Source: Pseudolabrys sp. Root1462
GTDB taxonomy: Bacteria > Pseudomonadota > Alphaproteobacteria > Rhizobiales > Xanthobacteraceae
Length of the DNA: 64,000 nt
Assembly: GCF_001426945.1 (NCBI RefSeq)
Contig: NZ_LMFS01000001.1
Location: forward strand, 289,412-353,411
Direction: 5' to 3'
The number at the start of each line of letters is the position of its first letter. Position 1 is the first letter of the stretch. Below the pieces are notes generated by a model that had not been told where the DNA came from, did not search any database, and saw nothing but the letters and a program-made list of their open reading frames with translations. This document shows positions 43,005 through 52,566 of this stretch, one piece after another. The translations under genes and the position numbers were made by a program.

Positions 43005-44104
43005 GAGCCTCAAAGAACGTGTCTGTCGCAAACGATACGAAGATGAACGGAGCTCGTGCCGATGCCAAGCTGGTCGTAGATCAGCTTGGCAAACGCTACG
43101 GCTCCGTCACAGCGCTGGAGCCGACGACGATCAGCGTTCCGCAGGGTGAATTGCTCACCCTGCTGGGACCGTCCGGCTCCGGCAAGACCACCTTGCTGCA
43201 ATTGATCTGCGGCCTGACCCCGGCCAGTAGCGGCCGAGTAATCATCGACGGCCGCGACCAGTCTGCGACGCCAGTCTATAAGCGTGATATTGGTCTCGTC
43301 TTTCAGCATTACGCATTGTTTCCGCACTTAACGGTGTACGAAAACGTGGCGTTTCCGCTGAAGATGCGCGGCCAGCCGGCCGCCGAGATTGTCAGGCGCG
43401 TCGGCGAGGCGCTCGACATGGTGCATCTAGGACACCTCGCGGAGCGCTTCCCGCGCGAACTGTCTGGCGGTCAGCAGCAGCGCGTCGCGCTGGCGCGATG
43501 CTTTGTCTATCAGCCTTCGGTCATCCTGATGGACGAACCCTTGGGTGCGCTCGACAAGAAGCTACGCGAGCACATGCAGATCGAAATCAAACGGCTGCAT
43601 CGCGAAAGCGGCGCGACAATTGTCTATGTCACGCACGACCAGGAGGAAGCGCTGGCGCTATCCGATCGGATCTGCCTGATGAACCACGCCAAGGTCGAAC
43701 AGGTCGGCACGCCTCGGGAAATCTACGAGAGTCCAAAAACCGCTTTCGCCGCGGATTTCATCGGCATTTCAAATATCCTGCGCGGCAAGTTCCTCAACGG
43801 TGCTCGGACGACGCTGAACACGGCGTTCGGCAATTTCACCGTACCGGCAGGCTCCGCCTGCGCTGGGGAAAGCGCCGCGCTGGTCGTGCGTCCCGAACAT
43901 ATGCGGCTGGGCGTGCGTGGCGACAATGCCATCAAGGGCGTCGTGACCGAAATCGTCTACGCCGGTTCGGAAACGCGGATCATCGCCAGATTGAACGAGG
44001 AGGCGCAACTCACCCTTCGGCTGCCGCAGGGCGAGGCGCCACCAAGGCTTGGACAGCAGATCGACGTCTCGTGGGAGCGCGATCTGGCTGTTTTGGTGCC
44101 ATGA
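43001..44104 (+). CDS. ABC transporter ATP-binding protein, PotA type
   Basis: A 367-residue ATPase with Walker A (LLGPSGSGKTTLLQLICG), Q-loop (GLVFQHYALFPHLTVYENV), signature (LSGGQQQRVALARC), Walker B (VILMDEPLGALD) and a C-terminal TOBE domain (LVVRPEHMRLGVRG). The frame begins with a TTG at 43001 overlapping the previous stop; GTG 43019 or ATG 43043 are likelier starts and lose 6-14 residues. It energises import through the fused permease, whose ATG overlaps its stop. Confidence 0.9.
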   Translation: MRASKNVSVANDTKMNGARADAKLVVDQLGKRYGSVTALEPTTISVPQGELLTLLGPSGSGKTTLLQLICGLTPASSGRVIIDGRDQSATPVYKRDIGLVFQHYALFPHLTVYENVAFPLKMRGQPAAEIVRRVGEALDMVHLGHLAERFPRELSGGQQQRVALARCFVYQPSVILMDEPLGALDKKLREHMQIEIKRLHRESGATIVYVTHDQEEALALSDRICLMNHAKVEQVGTPREIYESPKTAFAADFIGISNILRGKFLNGARTTLNTAFGNFTVPAGSACAGESAALVVRPEHMRLGVRGDNAIKGVVTEIVYAGSETRIIARLNEEAQLTLRLPQGEAPPRLGQQIDVSWERDLAVLVP

Positions 44105-45855
44105 CCACGACGCTTGACACCATGCCCGTGTCACGGATGCGCAGCCGGGCCCTGCACCCGTACTGGCTCGCGGCGCCAGGTATCGTGTTCCTGGCGATTT
44201 TTTTCGTCTATCCCGTACTCAAATTGATGGGGCTAAGCGTTGTCGGAGCCGACAACAGCTTCAGCCTGGCGGCGTTCTCGCGGATTGGTCACACGGACGT
44301 TTATCTGCGCGTCCTCGCTGTGACCTTCCGCATCTCGCTCGACACGGCGATTTATTCGCTGCTGCTGGGCTACCCGCTGGCCTACTGGTTGGCTGGCCGG
44401 CCCGATCGGCAGCGCGGAAAACTACTGATTTTCGTCACGGTCCCATTCTGGACCAGCTATCTGGTCAAGACTTTCGCTTGGATGATCATCCTCGGTCATA
44501 CAGGCGTCATCAACACGGTAGGCACCCAGCTCGGCCTCTTCGGCCAGCCGCTCGAAATCCTGCATAACCGGACCGGAGTCATGATCGGCATGGTCCATGC
44601 CATGGTGCCGCTTGCAGTCATGACTATGCTGCCGGTTATGACGAGCATCGACCGACGGCTCGTCTCCGCAGCGCAGACGCTCGGCGCCACGCCGGTTCGC
44701 GCCTTCTGGCTCGTTTATTTCAAGCTGTCACTACCGGGCGTCACGGCCGCGGGCCTTCTAATCTTCATTTCGTCGCTCGGCTTCTTCATCGTTCCAGCCT
44801 TCCTGGGTGGACGGCAGGACACCATGCTCGCGCAGCTCATCATCACCCAAGTGCAGGAGATGCTGAACTGGTCCTTTGCCGGCGCACTGTCGGTACTGAT
44901 GGTTGGTACCGCGCTCGTTGCCTGTCTGGTCTACGACAAGTTCTTCGGGCTCTCGACCATCTCCGGCGGCACCGTGCGGGAGAATAAAAGCTGGCTCCGG
45001 CAAGTCGGCCTTGCCATTCTCGGCGGCGTCGCCGCCGCGGTCGATATGATCGCCAAGCCATTCGGTCGGCTACTTGGTGGCAGGCACATTCTATCCATCG
45101 TCTCGTGGACAATCATTGCATTCTTGGTGCTGCCGACGCTTCTGGTGATCCCCCTAGGCTTCACCAGCTCGTCGTTTCTGGAGTTTCCGCCGCCGGGTTA
45201 CTCTTGGCAATGGTTCAGCACTTACTTCAACTCTCCGGTCTGGATTTCAGCGACCGTCCGCTCCTTCGGCGTAGCAGCCGCGACTGCCGTCCTTGCCACC
45301 TGCGTCGGCGGGCTTGCCGCCTTAGCGCTTGCCTATGGTCGTGGCCGTTGGAGTGGCCCGATTTTTGCGTTCTTCCTGGCGCCGATGATCGTGCCGCGCA
45401 TCGTCATCGCTGTCGGCATGTTCTATCTCTTCGCAAACCTCGGCCTGGTGGCCAGTAATATTGGCCTCGTCATCGGCCATACGGTCCTGGCCATTCCGTT
45501 CACGATGGTGACCGTCGCCGCGACCCTCAAGACCTACGACACACGGCTCGATCAGGCGGCGGCGACGCTCGGCGCCAACCGGCTCCGGACGCTGTTCGGC
45601 GTTACTATGCCGCTGATCAAAGGCGGGCTGGTCGCCGCTCTCCTGATCGCCTTCATCACCTCATTCGACGAACTAACGATTGCGATTTTCGTCAGCGGCG
45701 GCATTACCACGACGTTGCCGAAACAGATGTGGGACGACATGATCTTGCAGCTCAATCCGACCCTGGCGGCCGTCTCGGTGACCGTCTTCGTCGTGGTGAC
45801 CTCGCTGCTCATCATTGCCGAACGCTTTCGTCGCTCGTCGTCACAAAATCTCTAG
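44101..45855 (+). CDS. Fused ABC permease, PotB-PotC type
   Basis: A 584-residue protein holding two complete binding-protein-dependent permease domains: one over residues about 20-290 and one over about 320-575. Each has an EAA-type loop (SAAQTLGATPVRAFWLVYFK and QAAATLGANRLRTLFGVTMP). Normally these are two separate proteins (PotB and PotC); here they are one chain. The ATG at 44101 overlaps the ATPase stop (ATGA). An upstream extension of the frame is a shadow of the ATPase gene. Confidence 0.92.
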   Translation: MTTTLDTMPVSRMRSRALHPYWLAAPGIVFLAIFFVYPVLKLMGLSVVGADNSFSLAAFSRIGHTDVYLRVLAVTFRISLDTAIYSLLLGYPLAYWLAGRPDRQRGKLLIFVTVPFWTSYLVKTFAWMIILGHTGVINTVGTQLGLFGQPLEILHNRTGVMIGMVHAMVPLAVMTMLPVMTSIDRRLVSAAQTLGATPVRAFWLVYFKLSLPGVTAAGLLIFISSLGFFIVPAFLGGRQDTMLAQLIITQVQEMLNWSFAGALSVLMVGTALVACLVYDKFFGLSTISGGTVRENKSWLRQVGLAILGGVAAAVDMIAKPFGRLLGGRHILSIVSWTIIAFLVLPTLLVIPLGFTSSSFLEFPPPGYSWQWFSTYFNSPVWISATVRSFGVAAATAVLATCVGGLAALALAYGRGRWSGPIFAFFLAPMIVPRIVIAVGMFYLFANLGLVASNIGLVIGHTVLAIPFTMVTVAATLKTYDTRLDQAAATLGANRLRTLFGVTMPLIKGGLVAALLIAFITSFDELTIAIFVSGGITTTLPKQMWDDMILQLNPTLAAVSVTVFVVVTSLLIIAERFRRSSSQNL

Positions 45856-45863
45856 GAATTCTG

Positions 45864-47393
45864 ATGGTTCTGAACAGCGACGGTTTCGTGGGTCTTTTGC
45901 GGACCCGTGCGACTGATGATCCTGACGGTGTTTACGCGCGGTTCAACGGCGAATCCGTGACCTTCTCGGCGCTCGACCGTCAGGCTTCGAGTTTCGCTCG
46001 CGAACTGCGGGCGCGCGGCGTCAGGCGCGGCGAACGCGTCGCCGTGATGATGCGCAATGGCATCGAAGCCATTGCAGTTATTTTTGGGCTGGCGAAAGCG
46101 GGCGTCGCCTGGATTCCGGTGAATGTGCAGCAGCGCGGGCAAGGGCTTGCTTACCTGCTGTCGCATCCCGAACCCCGCCTGATCGTTGTCGATCATGATC
46201 TCGCGGCGGTGGTGAAGGAAACGCTGCCGGAGGCCGATCGCGCGCCGCTCCTCATTCACGGCTCCGCGGGCGAATTATCGGGCATTCTCTCCACGGGGCA
46301 TGGCTTCGGCGAGGTGACACCGAGTGCGGACGAAGTGTTCGCGATCATGTACACGTCCGGCACAACAGGGCGGCCGAAAGGCGTCATCGTTTCGCACCGG
46401 ATGATTCGGCTTGCCACCGAGGCTGTGTGCCTCGTCGCAGCGGTAAAGCCGGGCGATGTGTTTTTCGTTTGGGAGCCGCTTTATCACATCGGTGGCGCTC
46501 AGCTCCTGCCTCTGCCGCTGCTGCGTGATGTCGTCCTCGCAATGGTCGATCGCTTTAGCGCCAGCCGGTTCTGGGACCAGGTGCGGCAAGAAAAGGCGAC
46601 GCATATCCATTATCTCGGCGGCATCCTGCAGATGCTGCTCAAGCAGCCGCCGAAAGAGGACGACAAGGAACATCGTGTACGTATTGCCTGGGGTGGCGGC
46701 TGTCCGCTCGAGGTGTGGCGGCAGTTTCGCGACCGTTTCGGAGTAGAAATTCGGGAATGTTACGGCATGACCGAAGCCTCCAGCATCACAACATTCAACG
46801 ATGAAGGTTTAGTCGGCGCGGTGGGGCGCCCGCTGCCCTGGTTCACCGTCGAGCTCATGAATTCGACAGGACGCCCGGCCGCGGCAGGCGAGCGCGGTGA
46901 GATCGTAGTCCGCACCGATCTCCCGGGGGCACTGTTCTCCGGCTACCTCAACGATCCGGAATCGACGGCGCGCGCGCTTAGGGACGGTGCGCTTTTCACT
47001 GGCGACAGCGGCTCGTTCGACGCTTCCGGTAACCTGATTTTCCACGGCCGCATTACCGATAGCGTCCGGTGCCGCGGCGAGAACGTTTCGGCCTGGGAGG
47101 TCGAGCACGTCGCTGCCGAATATGAGGCAGTGGAAGACTGCGCGATGATCGGCGTTGAAGCCGACGTCGGCGAGCAGGATATCAAGCTTTTCGTCAAGCC
47201 GAAAGCGGGATGGAAGATCGACCCTGTCGCCCTGTCGCTGTGGCTGCGCGATCGTCTCGCGTCTTATCAAAACCCGCGTTACATCGCCGTCGTGGATGAG
47301 TTCGAGCGCACGGCGAGCCAGCGCATCATGAAGCATAAGCTCTCGAAGCGGCGAGACGATTGCTTTGATCGTGCCGCTCTTGTGGAGCGTTGA
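45864..47393 (+). CDS. AMP-binding acyl-CoA ligase, CaiC-like
   Basis: A 509-residue ANL-family adenylating enzyme. The P-loop FAIMYTSGTTGRPKGV, the YGMTEASS motif, FTGDSGSFDASGNLIFHGRI and a C-terminal SQRIMKHKL with the catalytic lysine are present. It activates a carboxylic acid with ATP and joins it to CoA. The overall form recalls crotonobetaine/carnitine-CoA ligase (CaiC) and similar short-acid ligases. It lies 8 bases after the permease and overlaps the following frame, so it is the ligase of the crotonase operon. Confidence 0.88.
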   Translation: MVLNSDGFVGLLRTRATDDPDGVYARFNGESVTFSALDRQASSFARELRARGVRRGERVAVMMRNGIEAIAVIFGLAKAGVAWIPVNVQQRGQGLAYLLSHPEPRLIVVDHDLAAVVKETLPEADRAPLLIHGSAGELSGILSTGHGFGEVTPSADEVFAIMYTSGTTGRPKGVIVSHRMIRLATEAVCLVAAVKPGDVFFVWEPLYHIGGAQLLPLPLLRDVVLAMVDRFSASRFWDQVRQEKATHIHYLGGILQMLLKQPPKEDDKEHRVRIAWGGGCPLEVWRQFRDRFGVEIRECYGMTEASSITTFNDEGLVGAVGRPLPWFTVELMNSTGRPAAAGERGEIVVRTDLPGALFSGYLNDPESTARALRDGALFTGDSGSFDASGNLIFHGRITDSVRCRGENVSAWEVEHVAAEYEAVEDCAMIGVEADVGEQDIKLFVKPKAGWKIDPVALSLWLRDRLASYQNPRYIAVVDEFERTASQRIMKHKLSKRRDDCFDRAALVER

Positions 47394-47395
47394 CC

Positions 47396-48472
47396 GTGAC
47401 ACCCATCGACATTCTGATGAGCGGAACCGGCTCATTTGCCGCCCGTATCGTCTTCGATATCGCGGCCACCGCGAAGCGGTCCGTCCGCGTGCGCATCGCC
47501 GGACGCAACCGCGCGCGGCTCGAATGGCTGACCACGGCATCCAATGCGCGCGCGAAAATCTTCGGCACGCCGGCGCGGTTCGATTGCGCGGAAGCCGATC
47601 TGCTGTCGGTCGATGCCGCAGGCGAGTTGCTTGCCGCAGCGCGACCTCGCTTGATCGTTCAGGCGGCCTCGGTGCAGACGTCGTCGGTGATTGCGCAGAA
47701 AGGAAACGCCTGGTCAGCGCTCGTGGCTGAAGGTGGCCTGAGCGCCACGGCGATTTTCCAGACGGTCATCAGCCGCAACGTCGCCAAAGCGATCAAGGCA
47801 ACTGGGCAAGACGCAGCTTTGATCAACTGCTCGTTTCCCGACGTCGTCAACGGCGTGCTGGCGGCGATGGGGTACCCGATCCTCTGTGGCACCGGCAACG
47901 TCGCGATCCTGTCCAGCGTGTTTGCCGGATCGGCAGCCGTTCCGGACGGCGCGGACCTCAAGGTTCTGTCGCACTATCAGAACCTGATGGCGTATCGCCG
48001 ACCGGCGAGCGAACGCAGCGGCGACACCGCCCGTGTCTGGATCGACAACCGCGAGGTCGGCGACGTCTTTGCGTGCTTCGCCGGGGTGAAACTCACGCCT
48101 GAGCCTGTCATCGACATTTCCGGCGCCAGTGGCGTCCCGTTGATGCTGGCCTATGTCGCCGGCGAACGGTGGCGCGGGCATGTGCCCGGGCCGAATGGGC
48201 TGCCCGGGGGCTATCCGGTTGCACTCGAAGCTGGTGAATTGAAGCTAGATCTGCCACCGAACCTGAGCCGCGATGCTGCGATCAGGTGGAACGAGACATT
48301 CGAGCGACGCAGCGGTTTGGTCGTCGAAGGTGACCGCGCAGTCTATACCGGCCGTCTGCAGGAGTGTATTCGCGCGCACGATCCGGCATTGGCGAATGGT
48401 TTCAAGTTGAGCGATTTCGATCGCGTTATTGAAGAAATGGCGCTGTTCCGTGACAGGCTCAGTATTCCTTAG
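47396..48472 (+). CDS. Rossmann-fold protein of unknown function
   Basis: A protein of about 358 residues. ILMSGTGSFAARIVFDIAAT at the N terminus resembles an NAD(P)-binding fold (GxGxxA-like), with VRVRIAGRNRARLEWL as the second strand. A distant likeness to saccharopine dehydrogenase-type proteins is possible. Later parts (SFPDVVNGVLAAMGYPILCG, FACFAGVKLTPEPVIDISGA) are unfamiliar. GTG 47396 is the likely start; TTG 47390 overlaps the ligase stop. It ends the crotonase operon and may be an NAD(P)-dependent reductase or lyase of the same pathway. Confidence 0.7.
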   Translation: MTPIDILMSGTGSFAARIVFDIAATAKRSVRVRIAGRNRARLEWLTTASNARAKIFGTPARFDCAEADLLSVDAAGELLAAARPRLIVQAASVQTSSVIAQKGNAWSALVAEGGLSATAIFQTVISRNVAKAIKATGQDAALINCSFPDVVNGVLAAMGYPILCGTGNVAILSSVFAGSAAVPDGADLKVLSHYQNLMAYRRPASERSGDTARVWIDNREVGDVFACFAGVKLTPEPVIDISGASGVPLMLAYVAGERWRGHVPGPNGLPGGYPVALEAGELKLDLPPNLSRDAAIRWNETFERRSGLVVEGDRAVYTGRLQECIRAHDPALANGFKLSDFDRVIEEMALFRDRLSIP

Positions 48473-48655
48473 CCGACATCGAGCTTTGCTGATTCAGGAA
48501 CAACGCTTGGACCTGAGCATCCGCGCTTCAAGAGTGAAGTTATGCCTCTGATATGATACTGAATCGGGAGTAGCGCCGCGGCGGGCCGCAGAGGCGCATG
48601 TCGCCAGCGGCGGCTTCTGAGACTACGCACAATCCAGCCAGAGAACGGACACAAC

Positions 48656-50173
48656 GTGACGCAAATCTCGACCCAAACCGAAGTTCGCAGCATCCTCGAT
48701 CAGCTCGGCGTGGCGCCGGTGCAGACCCAGGGCGGCACGCTCAATGTCGTCTCGCCGGTGGATGGTGCGGTCGTCGCCTCGGTGCCTGAAACGACCGCGG
48801 CCGAAGCGGCCAAGCTGATCGCGCAAGCGCACGAAGCCTATCTCGTCTGGCGCGCCGTGCCGGCGCCGCGGCGCGGCGAGTTCGTCCGCGTGCTCGGCGA
48901 GGAGCTGCGCGCCGCCAAGCCGGCGCTCGGCCGGCTGGTCAGCCTTGAGGTCGGCAAGTCGCCGTCCGAAGGTTTGGGCGAAGTGCAGGAGATGATCGAC
49001 ATCTGCGATCTGGCAGTCGGTCAGTCTCGCCAGTTGTACGGCCTTGTCATCCAGTCGGAGCGCGAGGACCATCGCCTGACCGAACAGTGGCATCCGGCTG
49101 GCGTTGTCGGCGTCATCTCGGCGTTCAACTTCCCGGTTGCGGTGTGGTCGTGGAACGCGGCACTCGCCTTCATCTGCGGCGACTCCGTCGTGTGGAAGCC
49201 GTCGGAGAAGGCGCCGCTGACGGCGCTGGCGGTCGCGGCGATCATGGCGCGAGCCGCCGAAAAATTCGGCGGCGTGCCGAAGGGCCTGCTGACGATGCTG
49301 ATAGGCGGCCGCGACATCGGCGAAGTGCTGGTGGACGATCCGCGCGTGCCGGTCGTCTCCGCCACTGGCTCCACGCGCATGGGCCGCATCGTCGGCGAGC
49401 GCGTAGCGCGCCGCTTCGGCCGCGCCATTCTCGAGCTCGGCGGCAACAATGCTTCGATCGTAACTCCGTCGGCCGATCTCGATCTCACTTTGCGCGCGGT
49501 CGCATTCGGCGCCATGGGCACCGCCGGTCAGCGCTGCACTACGATGCGCCGTCTGATCGTCCATGAGGGCGTCTATGACAAGCTCGTGCCGAAGCTGGCC
49601 TCGGTTTACAAGTCGATCTCAATCGGCAATCCGATCACTTCGGATGCGCTGGTCGGTCCGCTGATCGACGGCCGCGCATTCGAATCGATGCAGGCAGCGC
49701 TGGCGGCGGCGAAGAAGGCCGGCGGCGTAGTGCATGGCGGCGAGCGCGTCGACGTCAACGGGCCGAAGTCGTTCTACGTGCGGCCGGCGCTGGTTGAAAT
49801 GCCGTCGCAAACCGAGACGGTGTGCGAGGAAACCTTCGCGCCGATCCTCTACGTACTGAAGTACAAGGACCTCGACGAAGCCATCGCGCTGCATAACGGT
49901 GTGCCGCAGGGCCTATCGTCTTCCATCTTCGGGACCGACATTCGCGAAATCGAAACCTTTCTGTCGGCGCGCGGCTCCGACTGCGGCATCGCCAACGTCA
50001 ACATGGGCACCTCGGGCGCAGAAATCGGCGGCGCTTTCGGCGGCGAAAAGGAAACCGGCGGCGGCCGCGAGAGCGGTTCCGACGCGTGGAAAGCCTATAT
50101 GCGCCGGCAGACCAGCGCGGTGAATTACGGCCGCAAGCTCCCACTCGCGCAGGGCGTCAAGTTCGACATCTGA
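48656..50173 (+). CDS. Aldehyde dehydrogenase, ALDH7/AmaB type (aminoadipate-semialdehyde dehydrogenase)
   Basis: A 505-residue NAD(P)-dependent dehydrogenase from GTG 48656. GVISAFNFPVAVWSWNAALA, SVVWKPSEKAPLTALAVAAI, the ELGGNNASIV block and GTAGQRCTTMRRLIVHEGVY (with the catalytic cysteine) are typical of the ALDH7A1 (antiquitin)/AmaB group, which oxidise L-2-aminoadipate 6-semialdehyde in lysine breakdown. It is 15 bases from the next aminotransferase gene, which could act on the product. Confidence 0.9.
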   Translation: MTQISTQTEVRSILDQLGVAPVQTQGGTLNVVSPVDGAVVASVPETTAAEAAKLIAQAHEAYLVWRAVPAPRRGEFVRVLGEELRAAKPALGRLVSLEVGKSPSEGLGEVQEMIDICDLAVGQSRQLYGLVIQSEREDHRLTEQWHPAGVVGVISAFNFPVAVWSWNAALAFICGDSVVWKPSEKAPLTALAVAAIMARAAEKFGGVPKGLLTMLIGGRDIGEVLVDDPRVPVVSATGSTRMGRIVGERVARRFGRAILELGGNNASIVTPSADLDLTLRAVAFGAMGTAGQRCTTMRRLIVHEGVYDKLVPKLASVYKSISIGNPITSDALVGPLIDGRAFESMQAALAAAKKAGGVVHGGERVDVNGPKSFYVRPALVEMPSQTETVCEETFAPILYVLKYKDLDEAIALHNGVPQGLSSSIFGTDIREIETFLSARGSDCGIANVNMGTSGAEIGGAFGGEKETGGGRESGSDAWKAYMRRQTSAVNYGRKLPLAQGVKFDI

Positions 50174-50188
50174 GGCGAGGGTAGGCGC

Positions 50189-51427
50189 ATGAACATGATG
50201 GCGACGAGCGCACCGAAGGCGGCGTTTCACATCGCGCCGCGGCTCGCCGCCATGGGTGTGTCCAAGATCTTGGCAATCACGGACAAGGCGGCCGCGCTCA
50301 AGCGAGCTGGCCGGCCAATGATCGTGCTCGGCGCTGGCGAGCCCGACTTCGAGACGCCGCAGCACATCAAGGACGCGGCGATGCGCGCCATCGCCGGCAA
50401 CCAGACGCGCTACACCGTGCTCGACGGTTCGCCCGAATTGAAGGAAGCGGTGCGCCGCAAGTTTGAGCGCGAGAACGGCCTCGTTTACGCCCAAGACGAA
50501 ATCACCTGCAGCGCCGGAGCGAAGCAGGTGCTGTTTAACGCCTTCATGGCGACCTTGGCCGACGGCGACGAAGTCGTGATCCCGGCGCCGTACTGGACCA
50601 GCTATAGCGATATCGTCGCCATTGCCGGCGGTGTGGCGGTGACCGTGCCGTGCGGTGCTGAATCCGGTTTCCGCTTGACGCCGGAACAGCTCGAGGCGGC
50701 GATCACGCCGAAGACGCGCTGGCTGCTGCTCAACTCGCCGTCCAACCCGACCGGCGCCGCCTATCGCCGCGAGGACCTCGCAGCTTTGGCCGACGTGCTG
50801 CGCCGCCATCCCGGTGTCTGGGTGATGTCGGACGACATGTATGAACACATCACCTATGACGATTTCGCATTCACGACCTTTGCCCAAGTCGCGCCGGACC
50901 TGAAGGACCGCACGCTGACTGTGAACGGGGTGTCCAAGGCCTACGCCATGACCGGCTGGCGGCTTGGATATGGCGGCGGGCCGGCGGCGCTGATCAAGGC
51001 GATGTCGATCGTGCAGAGCCAATCGACCTCGTGTCCGTCGTCGATCAGCCAGGCGGCGGCAATCGCCGCGCTCGACGGCCCGCAGGATATCGTCGCCGAG
51101 CGCCGGCTGGCGTTCCAGAAGCGGCGCGACCTCGTCGTGAATGGGCTCAACGCCATCCCCGGCATCCGCTGCATCCGGCCGCAGGGTGCGTTCTACGTGT
51201 TCGCGACGTGCGCGGGCAAAATCGGCACGGTGACGCCGGACGGCGGTCCGATCCAGACCGACGGCGATTTCTGCGACTATGTCATGGACGCCGATGTCGC
51301 CATGGTGCCGGGCTCCTGCTTCGGCCTCGCGCCTTATTTCCGCATTTCCTATGCGACCTCGGAGGCGGAACTGACCGAGGCGCTGCACCGCATCGCGGCG
51401 GCGTGCGCGAAGCTCAAGCGGCCCTAG
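50189..51427 (+). CDS. Class I/II aminotransferase
   Basis: A 412-residue PLP enzyme. LGAGEPDFETPQHIKDAAMR, ITCSAGAKQVLFNAFMATLA, PAPYWTSYSDIV, NSPSNPTGAAYRREDL, SDDMYEHITYDDF and the lysine-bearing NGVSKAYAMTGWRLGYGGG place it in the aspartate aminotransferase I-gamma-like group common in rhizobia. The substrate cannot be read directly; following an ALDH7-type enzyme, 2-aminoadipate to 2-oxoadipate is a fair guess. Its end overlaps the end of the convergent hydroxyacid oxidase by 4 bases. Confidence 0.9.
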   Translation: MNMMATSAPKAAFHIAPRLAAMGVSKILAITDKAAALKRAGRPMIVLGAGEPDFETPQHIKDAAMRAIAGNQTRYTVLDGSPELKEAVRRKFERENGLVYAQDEITCSAGAKQVLFNAFMATLADGDEVVIPAPYWTSYSDIVAIAGGVAVTVPCGAESGFRLTPEQLEAAITPKTRWLLLNSPSNPTGAAYRREDLAALADVLRRHPGVWVMSDDMYEHITYDDFAFTTFAQVAPDLKDRTLTVNGVSKAYAMTGWRLGYGGGPAALIKAMSIVQSQSTSCPSSISQAAAIAALDGPQDIVAERRLAFQKRRDLVVNGLNAIPGIRCIRPQGAFYVFATCAGKIGTVTPDGGPIQTDGDFCDYVMDADVAMVPGSCFGLAPYFRISYATSEAELTEALHRIAAACAKLKRP

Positions 51428-52566
51428 GCGAGGCGGATGTCGCTCAGGCGCCGCGCGCCGAGCATGCCCATGGTCGCGCTGAGCTGCTGATGCAGCAGGT
51501 CCAGCACGCGACTGGCGCCCGGCGCGCCGCCAATGGCGACGCCGTATAGCGTGGCGCGGCCGATCATGACGCCTTTGGCGCCGAGAGCGATGAAGCGGGC
51601 AATATCGGCGCCACGGCGCACGCCGCTGTCGGCGAGAATCTCGATCTTGTCACCGACCGCGGCGACGATTGCCGGCAGCACATCGGTCGGGCCTGGGGCG
51701 CAATCGAGATTGCGGGCGCCGTGGTTCGACACCACGATGCCGTCGACGCCGTGGTCCAGCGCGGTTCGGGCATCCTCGACGGTGAGGATTCCTTTGAGGA
51801 TCAGCTTGCCCTTCCAGCGGCGGCGCAGTAGCCGCACATCGTCCCAGGTGACGTCCGGCGCCAGATCGACCTCGGTGGACAGCGCTGTGCGGCCGAGCTT
51901 TGTACGGAATTCGTCCGGGTAATGCGCATAGGTTGGCACGCCGGAGGCAAGGATCGCGCGCAGCATGACGTCGAGCGTCCAGCGCGGATGCAGCACTAGG
52001 TCGATGCCGGCGCGTAGCGACGGCTTGAGCGGAATGCCGAAACCGTTGCGAATATTGTATTCCCGCACCGGGCCGACGGCGGTATCGACTGTGAGCACCA
52101 GCGCCTCGGCGCCGGCCTTTGCGGCGCGGTCGATCAGCGCCAGCGTGCGCTCGCGGCTCTTCCAGACGTAAAGCTGGAACCAGAGCCGCGCGCCGGACTC
52201 GTCGGCGATGCGTTCGATCGGTGTGATCGACTGCGTCGAAACGCAGAACGGGATGCCGGCCTGGGCCGCGGCCGTGGCGAGCGCGATCTCGCCGTCATGC
52301 CAGACCAGACCGGCGACTGCGGTCGGTGCGATAATCAATGGGCTCGGCTGCACGATGCCGAAAATCTCCGCTTCCGGCGATCGCTGGGTAATGTCGATCA
52401 GCACCGACGGCGCGAGCTTGATAGCGTCCAGCCCGGCGCGGTTGCCGGCGATCGCGACTTCGTCCTCGGTGCCGCGATCGATATATTCGAACAGGCCGAA
52501 GGGTAGTCGGCGTCTCGCGGCGCGGCGGGCATCCTCGACATTGAGGATGTGCCCAAATGCCGTCAT
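51424..52566 (-). CDS. FMN-dependent alpha-hydroxy acid oxidase/dehydrogenase
   Basis: A 380-residue FMN barrel of the lactate/glycolate/mandelate dehydrogenase family. Features: LIIAPTAVAGLVWHDGEIAL, PFCVSTQSITPIERI, WFQLYVWKSRERT, KGILTVEDARTALDHGVDGI, SNHGARNLDCAPGPTDVLP (usually SNHGGRQLD, with the catalytic His) and GVRRGADIARFIALGAKGVM. It oxidises an L-2-hydroxy acid to the 2-oxo acid. Last gene of the eight-gene reverse operon; 4-base overlap with the previous gene. The SNHGAR form rather than SNHGGR is slightly unusual. Confidence 0.9.
   Translation of the reverse strand: MTAFGHILNVEDARRAARRRLPFGLFEYIDRGTEDEVAIAGNRAGLDAIKLAPSVLIDITQRSPEAEIFGIVQPSPLIIAPTAVAGLVWHDGEIALATAAAQAGIPFCVSTQSITPIERIADESGARLWFQLYVWKSRERTLALIDRAAKAGAEALVLTVDTAVGPVREYNIRNGFGIPLKPSLRAGIDLVLHPRWTLDVMLRAILASGVPTYAHYPDEFRTKLGRTALSTEVDLAPDVTWDDVRLLRRRWKGKLILKGILTVEDARTALDHGVDGIVVSNHGARNLDCAPGPTDVLPAIVAAVGDKIEILADSGVRRGADIARFIALGAKGVMIGRATLYGVAIGGAPGASRVLDLLHQQLSATMGMLGARRLSDIRLA

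Noticed and set aside
43498-44100. Upstream extension of the fused permease frame
   Set aside because: It overlaps the ATPase gene in another frame; the ATGA overlap at 44101 and the start of hydrophobic sequence show the true start.
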